A stretch of 64,000 bases of DNA from Rhynchospora pubera (taxonomy: Eukaryota; Streptophyta; Magnoliopsida; Poales; Cyperaceae): NCBI GenBank assembly GCA_028095005.1, contig CM051462.1, forward strand, positions 88,919,846 through 88,983,845, written 5' to 3'. The translations under genes and the position numbers were made by a program. Positions 20,421 to 33,288 of this stretch are shown piece by piece. How positions within the stretch are numbered: position 1 is the first letter of the stretch; each line of letters begins with the position of its first letter. The notes under the pieces were generated by a model. That model did not search any database. It saw nothing but the letters and a program-made list of their open reading frames with translations, and was not told the origin of the DNA.

Positions 20421-22088
20421 TGTTGACCCCTAAAGATATGCGGTCAAAATAGCATGAGATGCTCAAGGCATGTTTGAAAGATTATAGGAACATGAGATAG
20501 CCCCGAAAAATCTCAAGAATTATTTTAAAGGGTACAGGCATGTAAAAAACCAAGATGCTTCTAGTTTTAGCCGAAATGTGCCAAGCAAATTTTAAGGCCC
20601 AGAAATGCATGGGGAATTACCATGAATCCCGAGAGACATTTCAATTGCTGCAGATTCACGAAATATTTAATGAATATTTTATGCCAAGTCAAAAATGCCG
20701 TTCCATAGAGCTAAACTGAATAATTTCATGAAAATCGAGTTGAGACTTCCACACCGATTGTGGCATCCTTCCTCAAGCCTAGCATTGCACAATTTCAGAC
20801 GCATGGTTAATATTCAAATTCACACGATTCGAATATCGTTATGGAATTTAAAAAAAAAAATGATATAAAATATTTCTAGAGATCGATAAATGGAAATTTT
20901 TATATCATTACAATCTACATGATTTTCTGAAGGTGCATAGAAAATTTCATGCACAAATGAGTTTGGAAAAAGGATCAAAACCATTTTCTCAAGTAAACGG
21001 CAACACAATTCCACAATTCCAATAAAAAAAAAAAATTCAGCTTCGATGGCCCATTGAGACTTCCCAAACCTGGCCCAGTAAGAAAGGGAGCCCAAAAAAA
21101 GGGAGAAGATTGAACCCCATTTGTCAGACCCTTCTCCTCACTATCGACACCTCACCGATTGGCCAACTCCTGCTCGTCCCCACCCGTCAGTGAAGGAGTC
21201 ACCATACAAACGACGATCCACGATAGGCTCTGCTCCTGGGCCCTACACCTAACGAAGTAAAAAAAAGAACAGAGAGGAAAAGTTGATAAAATAAAAAAAA
21301 AAAAAGAAAGTGAACAGAATAACAGGAGGAGGCGGAGCTCACCTCTGACAACCGCCGTTCTGGCGAATCACAACATTGCAATCCGTGTTCTTGGTATCGT
21401 TGGAAAGCTGATGGAGAGAAGAACACGATGGTTCCAACCTTGACCCCAGCCATGCCTTGAGCCAAGCTCAATTTTGAAAAGAAATAACTGGGCTTTGCTG
21501 TAAAAAAAATGCAAAATCCATATAACTAAGTCCATAAATATCAAATTGATTGTTGCTACAGCTTTATAGGGCTGTGAAAGGAGAAAATGAGATATGAAGC
21601 TGGACACGGTATAGACCAAGAGACAGTTCTGAATAATGGCTTAGAATGAAGAAAAGTTTCAAGCAATGATAAAGGAAAAATGCAAATCAAGAGCTGTTCA
21701 ACACATAGGAATAACAGAAATACAGAAAGGAAGAAGGGATATATATGGGCTGAAAGACTGTCGTGTTAATAATAAAAAGAAAGGGGGAGAGTAGAGTTAT
21801 ACATACTCCATTTCACAAAGTACCATGCCACTGTAAGAGAACAGTAGAGTCAAATGAGGAAGGAAATACCCAAAATACCTCAAGCACAGTAAGGAAGGGT
21901 ATAGGGAATCATACCTGGAGCAGCAGTTAATGCTGACTTGACATCTCCTCCAATAGGTATTATACCCCAAAATACTGCAAAGAAAAAAAATGGAAAATGG
22001 GCCTTATACAAACAGGATTAAAGCTTGGGCTGCTAAAAAAAAAAAAAGAAAATGAAATGTGAAATGACTAGAATGCCTTTGACCCCTT

Positions 22089-22098
22089 CTATAAATAG
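22089..22098 (+). promoter_or_regulatory. LTR promoter TATA box
   Basis: CTATAAATAG, preceded by a C/T-rich stretch and followed after ~30 bases by the likely transcription start. It defines the end of U3. The copy that drives the element lies in the part of the 5' LTR outside the window. Confidence 0.7.
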
Positions 22099-22323
22099 GG
22101 AGGCAGTTGCACCATTTCAAAGAGGTTAGAGGTTGGAAAGAGAGGAAACTTTCAGCAACAAAGCTCTGAAAGAACACTTGTAATCACACACACACTTAGG
22201 ATATAAGAATCTGCAAAAGAACAAAAAAAAAGAGAGTTAATTTAGGATAGCTACAAAAAAAAAAAACTGTAATTTGAGCTACAAGAAGGGAGAACCAGCT
22301 TGTAATCCCTACTTTGTCCTATC

Positions 22324-22329
22324 AATAAA
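22324..22329 (+). terminator. LTR poly(A) signal
   Basis: AATAAA 230 bases after the TATA box, downstream of TGTAAT-type elements. Together with the TATA box it brackets a short R region. Confidence 0.6.
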
Positions 22330-25300
22330 AATCGGTAAAACTCTTTATCTGCCATTTTGAGAGTCATCTTGCATTTAACCCAGCCACCAATCCATGGTGT
22401 GCATGGGTATGTTGAGTTACATCAGTTCAAGAGCCATAGGACCTGGGAACCCTCACTTATTTTTTTTTATTTGTCTTTTTGGAGTCTCTTTGTGTTTATA
22501 TTCATGTGCATCAGATTGGCATATAGCAAAGATTCATGGCATATCTTAATAGATTAGATCATCTCTTTTTATCCTAGTCATTTCATTCCCATTTTCTTCA
22601 CACAAAGGAAAAATGATATATATATACATACTGTCATGCCTCAACATAAAAAAAAAGAAGAGAAAGAGGATGCACACTAATGCATTTAGTCTATATATAT
22701 ATTGAGATATGTAAAAGGTATTCTATCAATGGAAGTTCAGAAATTTTGTAGTAAAAAAAAATATTCAACCATGTATCATGCTTGCATCATGTGAATAAAC
22801 CTGCCCACTTATTCCCTCTCTTTTGATTTACCCCAAATAAAAAAAAGAAGATCATGATCATAAGCATGCATGCATACGCAAGAAGGGGTAATACATAAAT
22901 GATGGCAAAAATAACAATATAATAAGACCTTAAACTTCGTATGTCCATAGGCCATTTATTTTCTTTCTCTTTTGCTTTGATTTCTTTGGAATCCCTACAT
23001 CTAATAGGAAGTGTCATACACATATAAGTAATTTGCATATGCATTACTTTCTCTTACACATGTTAAGAAGACACACAAAATAATCTATAAACAAAAAAAT
23101 GAATTAAAAAGAAAAAGAGAAGGTGAATACCTTCAGGACAGCAGGTACCAGCCTATGAAGGCTTGCTTCTCATAATCAGGGCCCCTGAGATGTCTCCATG
23201 ATGCCCTGGAAGCCATGCCAAGTGATCGTAGCCACCATGAGCCACAGAAACTTCATTCCACCTTGCAAGTCATTGCTCAAATCTGAAGAGTCCCATCCCT
23301 ACAACATCAAACCCAAGATGATAGCCCTCCATGAGTTAATCAAAAAAAAGGGGAGGAATATCAATCTCAAAACAATCAACCCCATGCCATATGGCCTCTC
23401 TTCCCAACCAGTGACTATAAGATACATCCCTCTTGCCCTGCTGAAACCACCTCACCTAGGCGACATGCTGCCAAAAAGCTCTGCCAACTCCTACCCACCT
23501 AAAACCAATCCCCATACCATATCACCTCCCCATCATATCCCAAAGAAAAAAGAGAGGAAAGAATCTAACCTCAGGAGGTCAAGCTGAGCTACACTCATGA
23601 TGTCAATTCGAGGTGATGATAGCTGGATCAAGGCCAGTGCCTGTTAAACAAAATAAAGAAAGTCAATTTCATGGTGCCAACTAAGGGTGATGATAACTGG
23701 ATCAAAGCCAGTGCCTCCTAACAAAATAAAAAGAAAGTTCACACATTTCATGCCGCCTTGCTGAAAGCCGGTACTGGTCAGAAAAGAAAAGCAAGAGAAG
23801 AATCTGACCTCAGAAATGATGCTGGCATCATCATCTTCCATTCCACCATACTCACACATTGGTGACATACTCAACCTCAGAAGATGCTGTCTCATTGCCA
23901 AACCTTGAAGGATCATACCCTCATCAAGTCAGATTCAAAAATGGAGGCCACTTGCTGCCAAAAGAAGTCACTGGCTATCGAACCCTACACACCATCGACA
24001 ATCTATGTTCAATCCATGCTTTATCAAAAGAATGAAGAGAATCAAGTCAAAAAAAAAAGAGAAAAAGAGGAAACCTGATCTCAGAGGCTGATGTTATGTC
24101 TTCCTTGCCAACTCGAGTTGCCAGGGGCTCAGCAGTTCCCCAACAACCCCATGATGTTTCAACAGCCACATCAAAGGCGCACACAAACCGTTGTATATCA
24201 CCAACAAGCAACTACCTATAGTAAGACCAGAACCCTCGTCAAAGAAATGAGAATGAAAATAAAAGAACAGATGGCAAGTTGAGTCATGATTCAGATGCTA
24301 ACCTGAGATGGAGTTAGACTTCACCACTCCTCATGCCATCCTAAGGAGATACCTGTTTTTGAAGGGGGGGATTCTGTATTCATCAGTAGTTCCTCACAGC
24401 TCCTTATTCAACACAATGCAACTAGAATGTGCCTAGTCTCAGCTGTCGATAGCAATACATTAAACTGAGCAATTAAAAAGATCAAGGTCAAGCATTACCT
24501 GAGGAAGGGAACAACGGCTAGCAAATTGGCAAGGTCTGTAATTAGTGAGACATGTTCATCTCTTCCCCGGCAGCAAGTCAAACTGAGATATAGCTTTCAA
24601 AAGCTATCAGCACACCGACATCACATATATGATGCCAACTTGAGCTGGGCCAAAAACAGTGCCTGTCAACAAAATAAAAGAAAGTCAATTTCATGATTGA
24701 GACGATGATGGTAGGATCATACTCCCCCATTGTATGCAGGGAACAAAAAAAAAGAGAAAGAAACTAACCTCAGGAAGTCAAGCTGGGTTGCATCTTGATG
24801 CCAACCTAAAATGATAACCCTGCCAATCCCTCCTTGCAGGCTATGCCATTGGCGCGCCAGATATCGCCGTTTCCATCAGGTGTCAAGCCGCAAAACCATT
24901 GCAAAATGGGACCTGTTTGAAGAAAATTCTCAAACATCATCAACAACATCGTTTTGTCAAGTTGCTGACACACTCACTCAATGTGGCATAACCAGTGACT
25001 CAAGTTGGGGGCTGAGAATAAAGAGAAAACATACATGAATGTCAGAAGATGTTGAGCCCTCACCATCGCGTTCTTGAATCAAATCAGACCCAAGCAACGT
25101 CGATTGAAGCTATCAGCATGAAATGGTTTCAAGTGTTGCTACCTCACACCATGATTGGGTCCGGATAATCTACCTTCATTAAAAACAGAAACATTGAAGC
25201 TTCTCATGAGCATTCTGTCGAATACATATTGGGTATGCAAGAAATGAAGTCATGGCCGAGTTAAACTTTGTACCCAGGACCCCCCCCTATTACTCAAAAA

Positions 25301-27150
25301 CAAAAGAAGAAGGGAACAATGATGGCGTTTACCTCTCAGAGCACTCGCAATCCGTAGGTCATCTCATGCCGTCAGATCCGACCCAACATGAGGAGGACTC
25401 CCTGAGGCTTCATTGCCATAACATGATGCTGACGGTTAATTGCCCCCTCTCTCCTCTCAGGCATTTCGTCGAGCACCTGATGAACATGCGAAATCAGAGG
25501 CATGGTTGAGTTGAAATCTGTTCTCAAGAACCCCATTACTCAAATAAGAAAGGAGAGGAACAATGACTGCATCTACCTCTTGGAGCGTTTGCATAACCTC
25601 CTATTGCCGTCCTCATTTCTCAAATCTATGCCAGCCTTCTTCTTTGATGGTTGAATGTGGCAGAGACAGACCTCTCTCTCAGCCCCTCTCAGGCATTTCA
25701 TCGAACGCCTGGCGAGTATAAAAAAAAGAGGGATTAATCGGAATGAATGGTGTCAAACCTCCACCACCAAAAAGAAAAGGAAGAAGCAGATACGCTTACC
25801 TGGCGATGCTCTGTCAGGCCTCCAAAGGCTGCCTCCAACTCGCAGGGCAACGATGCCTCTCACCATGGCCAAATGTATTAAGGGATAGGCCTCGTTTCGA
25901 GGTCGTAGAATGCTTCACTCGAGGACCTTCCACAGAAGCCGTGAGGTTCCCTCCTTCCCTTGGTCTGAGGTCCACTCGATGGTTCAACAAAGTCATCGAC
26001 ATCTGATGTCCCTCGACTGGATCGAACGGGGAGAAAGAAAAAAGGAGGGTAGAAAGGAGAAAATTTTCGATGAACTCGGTGCATGCCTCATGAGACACAG
26101 ACTTGTGGACCCACCAAGTCCTTCTCTACATTAACTGAAGAAGATACCGCGTCCACAGAAGAATTTCTAAAGAGACCTCAAAATCGCAGGATCTCCTGTG
26201 GCCTCCTGATATATGGCGGGTCCCTGACAATACCATGTGTAGCCATCGGTGCGCATGAGTGGCAATGCTGACGTGGCTCGATCAGAATCCGTCAAAACTT
26301 CAAAACTTCACCAAAAATCATGGGAGGCTCAGAAAAATCCAAACCAAATTCCTATAAATCCAGAAAAATATGAGGAACCCATTTTTACTAAATATCATGG
26401 CCAAAAAACCCTCCAAATCCAATCAAATCACCCAAAACCCCAAACTTATATTTGATCAGTATATCGCCACATTAAACGTTTCATAGAGAATCACCGAAAA
26501 CTCAGATAAATGAAAGGAAGAATTCTCTGAAATCGAGGCCATGAAAAGAATAGATGCTCATGGCGTAGTTCTATCATGCCCCAAAAAAAAATGAATATGT
26601 TACGGGCGTCAGAAACCCCGTTAATGTAAAATGTTTAAAAGATTGTCTAGTTTCAGGGATTCGGCGGACTTGAGACTCACCCATGACAAGGGCGGCATGT
26701 TCTTAGAAGTTTCTCATCCGACATCGATGATCAAAGGAAGTATGGGCCATGCACTTTCGACAAGTCGAAAAGATAAACTGTACTCAAGGTCATCTCAGGA
26801 CCCAACCGCTCGGTCTCAGAAATGGAGTCTTAATCCCAAAACAAGACCCGATGCGACTCTTTCAGGACCTAATCCACTAGGTCTCAGATGAGGATTCTCC
26901 ATCGCGACACAAAAATAAAAGAAAAGTATGCACATGATCTCATCAGGAGCCAGCCGCTAGGCCACAGATACGGAATCCTGATATCAGAACCAGAATCAAA
27001 GCAAAAAAAAAGAAGAAGAAGAAAGCATGAAGTTCAAGTCAATCCAAATCCCGTCGGTGATTGAAATTGAAGTCCAAATCCAAATAAAAAAAAATCAAAA
27101 TGCTGCACTCTGAAGGCTCTATGATACCCTCCCAGACGTACAGCTCCTCT

Positions 27151-28430
27151 AGTGTCTGAGTGATCCCGCGACCTCACTCCCGATGACACACTATCCTGAC
27201 TGCTAAAATCATCATGGTGACTCAAAGCCCACCTGATAAAATCTGCTGATGGACCCAGATCTCTGTGATATCTAGGTGATCCCGCGACCTCACTGAAGAT
27301 AGCACATTATCCTGACTGCTAAAATCGTTCTGGTGACTCAAAGCCCACCTGACAAAATCTGCTGATGGACCCAAATCTCTGTGATATCTAGGTGATCCCA
27401 CGACCTCACTGAAGATAGCACATCATCCTGACTGCTAAAATCGTTCTGGTGACTCAAAGCCCACCTGACAAAATCTGCTGATGGACCCAAACCTCCGTGA
27501 TATCTAGGTGATCCCACGACCTCACTGAAGATAGCACTCTATCCTGACTGCTAAAATCGTTCTGGTGACTCAAAGCCCACCTGACAGAATCTGCTGTTGG
27601 ACCCAAATCTCTGTGATATCTAGGTGATCCCGCGACCTCACTGAAGATAGCACATTATCCTGACTGCTAAAATCGTTCTGGTGACTCAAAGCCCACCTGA
27701 CAGAATCTGCTGATGGACCCAGATCTCTGTGATATCTAGGTGATCCCGCGACCTCACTGAAGATAGCACATTATCCTGACTGCTAAAATCGTTCTGGTGA
27801 CTCAAAGCCCACCTGACAGAATCTGCTGATGGACCCAAATCTCTGTGATATCTAGGTGATCCCGCGACCTCACTGAAGATAGCACACTATCCTGACTGCT
27901 AAAATCGTTCTGGTGACTCAAAGCCCACCTGATAAAATCTGCTGATGGACCCAAACCTCTGTGATATCTAGGTGATCCCGCGACCTCACTGAAGATAGCA
28001 TATTATCCTGACTGCTAAAATCGTTCTGGTGACTCAAAGCCCACCTGACAGAATCTGCTGATGGACCCAGATCTTTGTGATATCTAGGTGATCCCGCGAC
28101 CTCACTGAAGATAGCACATCATCCTGACTGCTAAAATCGTTCTGGTGACTCAAAGCCCACCTGACAAAATCTGCTGATGGACCCAAATCTCTGTGATATC
28201 TAGGTGATCCCGCGACCTCACTGAAGATGCCACACTATCCTGATTGCTAAAGTAGCTCTGGTGACCCAAAGCCCACCTGGCTAGATCTGTTGACGGATCC
28301 AAACTCCGTAGTATTTGAGTGATCCCATGATCTCACTCTCAATGACGCTGTGTTTCGAGCGCTAAAGAAAACGGTTCCGACGGTTCAAAGCCCATCTGAC
28401 CAAGGATACTGAAGGATCAAAACTTAAATT
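27151..28430 (+). repeat. 116-bp tandem array in U5 of the 3' LTR (9 canonical units)
   Basis: The same marker as in the 5' LTR recurs every 116 bp from 27267 to 28195, giving nine units, plus the same decayed edge units. Unit variants at both ends match the ends of the 5' array, so the difference is 11 internal units (1276 bp). Confidence 0.95.
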
Positions 28431-28984
28431 ACCCAATGTCTCGTCAGATAAAAGAACTCTGACAGCTCCAGACCCGTCTGATAAAATCACAACTGATGAA
28501 ACCACCTAAAAAGGAAATAACATCCAAAAAAAAAAACGATGAAAGCAAACATGTGCGAAATATCATCAAAGAAGGAGCATTTCGATTATACACATGATAC
28601 AACCCCCAATGAAGAACTATCATAAAAACGAATGACGAGCATCAAAGCATAACCATTCACAAAATGCCCATATGCATATGCATGATACTAATTGTTTTAT
28701 TGACAATTCTCTAACAGTCTGCAGGATATATTCTTTGATATTCTCGATCCAGAGGTGCCTAGGAGAGTAACCAGGGTAATTAACGGCGGGGGCTTGCGCC
28801 CGTCGGAAAGAAAGAACCTACACCAAATAATCAACTCTCGGAGGAACATAAGTCCGCGCGAGCGAGCATCTCTTTAATGGGAGGCGCCCGTGGTCGGGAC
28901 TTTGGCCTGCGAGGGGATATCTGATCCGATCCTTCTTTTTGTTTTCCTTCTCAAACGGGGAAATCCGTCAAAAAGAGCCGGACA

Positions 28985-29632
28985 GCTATATACTACAAAA
29001 TGATTGTTGGGTATATTCAATCAATTAAAACTTTCTGTTCGTTACTTACTTTCTGATATTTATCTTGTTTAACATTTTACATAGAATATATATAAGCTAA
29101 ATGAAATATCTTTAAAGTAAACTAAAGCAGTTATGAGTGATGCAAACAGAACTACTATATGCGATTTTAATTGGTACCTGTTAATATACTATAATGGGAG
29201 GGTATTACTATCACTTTGTTAATAAGAAAATATTTTGGTATTATTTTAACCATGGTACAGTATTGACAACAAATGTAAGATTTTCAAGTTTTTTTTTATC
29301 TTAAAAAAAGTAGTGATTAGGGAATAAAACTAGAGAGTTGAGATGAGTGATTATTCTTTTTCATAGTTCTTAATTAATGCATGTGTTCATCTCATGGAAT
29401 TGATCTCGTGGTCCCCAAAAAAGGCTCCTCATCAAAAGGTATGCAAGAAACATACGATTGGTAGATTATGTTCAGTAAATATATCTTTATCAAGCGTGAT
29501 GCTTACTTTGTTAAAACAACATTTCATTTAAATGATACCTATATGATAAAGGCTACACCCATTGTTTTTTCTTCCAAAAAAGAAAAGTATATGGCACCGA
29601 GATATCGTTTCCTCATGGGTGGAAAAGAAGAT
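28985..29632. other. AT-rich flank of the retrotransposon, no gene seen
   Basis: Unique AT-rich sequence with no coding signal. It begins with GCTAT, the expected target-site copy. Confidence 0.4.
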
Positions 29633-29847
29633 CACCAAATTTGGATGAGCCAAGAATAAGGAATTTCGATATGCGTGCTTATCTAAATTTTTTATTCTTA
29701 TACCATGGTTTTGTTAGTATAATTAAGAATATGGGCTCAAATTTCTTATTCTTGTGTTGTTTGGGTTGCACAAGAATAAAAATAAGAACGCATATCAAAA
29801 ATTTTTATTCTTATTTCTTATTCAAGGCTCATCCAAACACACCCTAT
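29633..29847. mobile_element. Tourist-like MITE, type 1, left end decayed
   Basis: A long imperfect inverted repeat: TTTGGATGAGCC near 29641 mirrors GGCTCATCCAAA at 29826-29837, and the inner arms also pair. The central GTGTTGTTTGGGTTGCACAA is the same as in the MITE at 32268. The left GGGTGT tip is lost. Confidence 0.7.
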
Positions 29848-29885
29848 ATATATATATATATATATATAGAGGAATGATATACTAT

Positions 29886-31565
29886 TTTTTTTTTGAAGGT
29901 TAAGGCCCTTGGGCAAACTGCATTAAACTAGAAATAATAAAAGTACATGGGTGTTACAACATAGCCGAGTAAAATACCAACCCACAAGTTCTACTTGCCA
30001 CAGCAGTAGATTAAAATAAAAATTCTACCCCTAACAACCAAATACTAAATTAACAGAAAACACGCGAGAGAAAACTAAATATCTGAAAATAAAAACATAA
30101 CCCCATTTGAAAAACGAGAGCCCATCATGGTGGTCTATCCTGCAGCCGACAAAAGAAAGTACTGTACAAAAACCTAGCCTCCGGAATAATATTCATCAAC
30201 TGGGGACATGGCAGGCCTTTGTAACAGAGAGTGCCTCTTCGTGCATAATTTGCAAGAACATGAGCAAGATTAACAATAGCTCTTTTGACATGTTTGACCT
30301 CCATGGATCCAGCATATCGCCTCATTTCACAAACCACTGAGGCCACTGTGTCACAAGCTTTCCAGGAGGGTATGGAATCAAAATCCTGCTCCTTAACAGC
30401 ATCTGCCAAATTTGAGCAATCAGTCAGCAACACTACACCCGGCTTTGGATCCTCCTGAATATTCTCCTGCATGTACTGAACAGCCTCCAACATAGCTTGA
30501 GCTTCTCCCCAGAAGGCATCTGCCTCTAACTTGTGGTTTATGCCAACTCCCACAAGCTCCCCTTTTCTATAAATAAAAAATGCTAAGCCAGCTCGGCCAT
30601 GGTCATCACAAGACGCATCCATCAACACCATCCATTCTTGTATTTCCATTCGATGGGCCATGCTTTCATGTCCCTCAATGATAACATGTGGCCCCACATC
30701 GTCCATCCTATTGGTATAATTCATGTGTTCATTTACCTTTTTCCAAATCGCTGGCGGCTCTACTTTCTTATGATGGAAAAATTCCTGATTGCGGGCTAAC
30801 CAGACCTCCCACAAAGTGTAACAGACATACCTCCTACCTTCCTCATCTAATCCTTCTGTGATTGCACTGAAAGCATCAGTTATGTTCATAGGCAAATCAT
30901 GGACCGTCAGGCCCAGTCTGCCACCAAACCACACTACACGAGAGGAGGGGCAAAAAAACATACAGTGCATCTCGAATTCATTCTCCATTCCACATCTATG
31001 GCACATAGGTGAAACAACACTGATTCTCCTGTGCATATTATGTGAAACAGGTAGGGCTTTTGACAATAACCGCCAGATAAAGACTTTGACTTTTGGTATT
31101 ACATCCTTCCACTTCCACATATTCACCCATTGTAAGCTTGAACCTGCTAATTGTGCATTGATTGTGCCCCCTTGGAGCTCCTCATATCCCTGCTTGACCG
31201 TGTATTTTCCATTCTTTGCCTTAAACCAAATAAGTTTATCTGTTAAAAGGGGAGAACCCACTGGTTTATTAGCTCGAGAAAGAATTTGCTCTGCAACATC
31301 CTGACCAAACATCACATTCAATTCCCTCTCTTTCTATTCATCCCTTTGAGGCTCATGCAAGTCTGTTACCTTTATCTGACCATGATTTCTAGCCATAATG
31401 TTTGATACCTCCCAGCCTGGGTACCATGGTTGTGAGATAACATTGACTCTTGTACCATCATTGAGCCGCCAATTAACATCACTTTTAAAGAATTCTCTTT
31501 TATTTATTATCTGCCTCCACATAACACGATCCAAACGAACAATCAGATCATACAACAATCACAAA
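29886..31565 (-). pseudogene. 5'-truncated L1-type LINE (zf-RVT and RNase H part)
   Basis: Minus-strand ORF2 tail of a plant LINE. From its 5' side: the NWRLNDGTRVNV...PWYPGWEV linker seen after the RT domain, a zf-RVT zinc-binding region (WKWKDVIPKVKVFIWRLL, CHRCGMENEFEMHCMFFC) and an RNase H domain (LMDASCDDHGRAGLAF, WGEAQAMLEAV, LLTDCSNLADAV, HVKRAIVNLAHVLA). The last catalytic Asp, usually in NxxAD, is His here. One in-frame TAG (31334-31336) interrupts an otherwise single frame from 31558 to 30125. The RT and endonuclease domains are missing, consistent with 5' truncation. The element ends in a T run at 29885-29895, the poly(A) tail read on the minus strand. I could not find a clear target duplication. 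Confidence 0.85.
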
Positions 31566-32264
31566 AATGAAGCTTAGAACAGTGCGGCTGAAATGAACCG
31601 TTTTTTCGAAGGAACAATCAAATCATTCTTACAAGCCATACAACAATAACAAAATTTTTAAAATGGATACCCGATTTTTCATTCTACACTGAACCGCTTT
31701 TTCGAAGGAAAAGGAATAAAAAAATTGATGACATATACCCAAAATTGAGAATGTATACCCGATTTTTCAGAGGAAGACTTGTACAAAATTGATCCAAATG
31801 GTTGTTGTTGATCCAACTTGTAAAGAATACTTAACCGAAATTGATCCAAATGCTCCTGTTGTTCTTCAAGCAGTTCATGAGTTAAGAGACAGAGGGCTTA
31901 GTTGAGGTGCGGAGGGCTTCGTTGAGGTGGAGAGAGGAGATTTGTTGTTGATCCAAATGCTTACTGGAGGCAGAGAGAGGAGGTTGCGACAGAAAGAGGA
32001 GGCAGTGGCCGAGAAGACCAAGCTAGATCGAGTTGTTCAGGAGTTAGAGGCGGAGAGCTTAGTTGAGGCGGAGTAAGGAGGCTTGTTGTTCATCGAAGTG
32101 CTTACCGAAGGCGGAGAGAGGAGGTTGCGACAGAGGAAGGAGGCAGCGGCAGAGATGACCAAGCTAGAGGTTTTTGCGTTTTTTTGGGAAGGGGTCGAAT
32201 CTGTGGGATTGGGAAAAGACGAGAGAGGAACCAGTCGTAATAAGACAAGAGATACGGAAAACAA
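31566..32264. repeat. Degenerate tandem repeats, no clear gene
   Basis: An AT-rich part repeats CCCGATTTTTCA-type words (31660-31770). Then a G-rich ~130-bp unit (GGAGAGAGGAGGTTGCGACA) recurs at about 31970 and 32110. The short ORFs here are by-products of the purine-rich repeat. Confidence 0.5.
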
Positions 32265-32267
32265 TAA

Positions 32268-32488
32268 GGGTGTGTTTGGATAGGCCGGAAATAAGGAATA
32301 GGAATAAGAAATTTCGGTTTACGTGCTTATTCAAATTCCTTATTCTTATACCATGGTTTTGTTAGTATAGAAATAAGGGTCCAAATTTCTTATTCTTGTG
32401 TTGTTTGGGTTGCACAAGAATAAGAATAAGTACGTAAACCGAAATTTCTTATTCCTATTCCCTATTCCCGGCCTATCCAAACACACCC
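32268..32488. mobile_element. Tourist-like MITE, type 1, intact (221 bp)
   Basis: Terminal inverted repeats start GGGTGTGTTTGGATAGGCCGG and extend over about 65 bp. A perfect 3-bp duplication, TAA, flanks it (32265-32267 and 32489-32491). A TWA duplication and this tip are typical of PIF/Harbinger Tourist elements. Confidence 0.88.
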
Positions 32489-32516
32489 TAAAGGAATGAC
32501 GATCAATTTTCGAAAA

Positions 32517-32862
32517 TATAGAGAGAGAATGGCTAACGCGCCATCGATGGCACGTGCCATCAATTTTCTATCGGCTCGTTTTTCGAAATTCAAAAGTCAA
32601 ACGGTCGATCCAAACCGTTCAAGTTGATCAAAATATTGAAATACCTTTGGAGACCAAATTTTATATTTTTTCGAGTTTTTTTGCTATTTATTATGATATT
32701 TTCAAATTGGAGGGTCTGAAATACTCTAATGACTTGGTCTCCAAAGATAAAATTTGGTCTCCAAAGATATTTCAATATGGAAAACAACTTGAACGGTTTG
32801 GATTGACCGTTTGAATTTTGGATCTCGAAAAATGACTTGATGGCACGTTAGCCATTCTCTAT
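32517..32862. mobile_element. Fold-back element Z
   Basis: The arms pair end to end: GAGAGAATGGCTAACG on the left and CGTTAGCCATTCTC on the right. Inner parts also mirror (CCAAACCGTTCAAGTTG with CAACTTGAACGGTTTGG). Its right end abuts the next fold-back element. Confidence 0.75.
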
Positions 32863-33253
32863 ATGGTGAGTTGAAATTCACCAAAGGGTCCGTGAGTCGT
32901 GCTCAAATCTCATAAATCTTGTTAAAAATGACCGATTTAAACTGTCTAATATGATTTCTCTATTGAAATCTCCATGTAGACCAAAATTTATATATATTTT
33001 TTTTAATTTTTAAGTATTTTTTTCTGATTTTTTAAAATTGCTGTTTTTAAACGGTTTAGAACTAATTAGATTAACGATTTTCTAAAATTTCAAAAAAATA
33101 CATAAAAATTTCGAAAAAATATAAAATTTGTTCTGCATGGAGATTTCAATAGGGAGATCGTACTAGACGGTTTGGATCGATAATTTTTAACAAGATTTAG
33201 ATAGTTTGAACGCGACTCATCGACCCTTTGGTGAGTTGCAACTCGCCATAGCA

Positions 33254-33255
<2 letters not shown>
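32863..33255. mobile_element. Fold-back element A
   Basis: Left TATGGTGAGTTG and right CAACTCGCCATA ends frame two mirror-image arms that contain ATTTCAATAGGGAGATCGTA or its complement. It is flanked on the right by (TA)n and (GA)n. Confidence 0.7.

Positions 33256-33285
<30 letters not shown>

Positions 33286-33288
<3 letters not shown>

Larger units (their letters stand above)
1..28984 (+). mobile_element. Giant non-autonomous Ty3/Gypsy-like LTR retrotransposon (5' end outside window)
   Basis: Two near-identical direct repeats (1-7301 and 22962-28984) flank a 13.1 kb internal region. That region starts with a TGG-initiated PBS and ends in a G-rich polypurine tract at 20409-20420. The right repeat continues upstream to a TG start at 20421, so the left repeat should begin about 2.54 kb before the window, giving an element of ~31.5 kb. 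The internal region encodes Gag and a second Gag-like reading frame. I found no protease D(T/S)G, no RT YxDD or FxDD box and no integrase HHCC, so it must be mobilised in trans. The Gag core, the knuckle type CX2HX4HX4C and the antisense ORF in the 3' half fit Tat-lineage elements (known for Grande, RIRE2 and Ogre relatives). The five bases after the 3' LTR are GCTAT, the predicted target duplication, but the other copy lies outside the window. Confidence 0.9.
20421..28984 (+). repeat. 3' LTR, complete, 8.56 kb
   Basis: It starts TGTTGACCCC after the polypurine tract and ends GCCGGACA; terminal TG and CA are present. U3 is 20421-~22120 and contains A-rich tracts but no gene. R is about 22120-22345, between the TATA box and the poly(A) signal. 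U5 is about 22345-28984 and is most of the LTR. It aligns to the 5' LTR from 22962 onward with very few differences except 11 fewer units of the 116-bp array. Beyond 28984 the sequence changes abruptly to unrelated AT-rich DNA (CTATATACTAC). Confidence 0.88.

Noticed and set aside
29886..31565. Host RNase H or zinc-binding gene
   Set aside because: Domain order, T-run tail and truncation identify a LINE fragment; a stop and a lost catalytic Asp argue against function.
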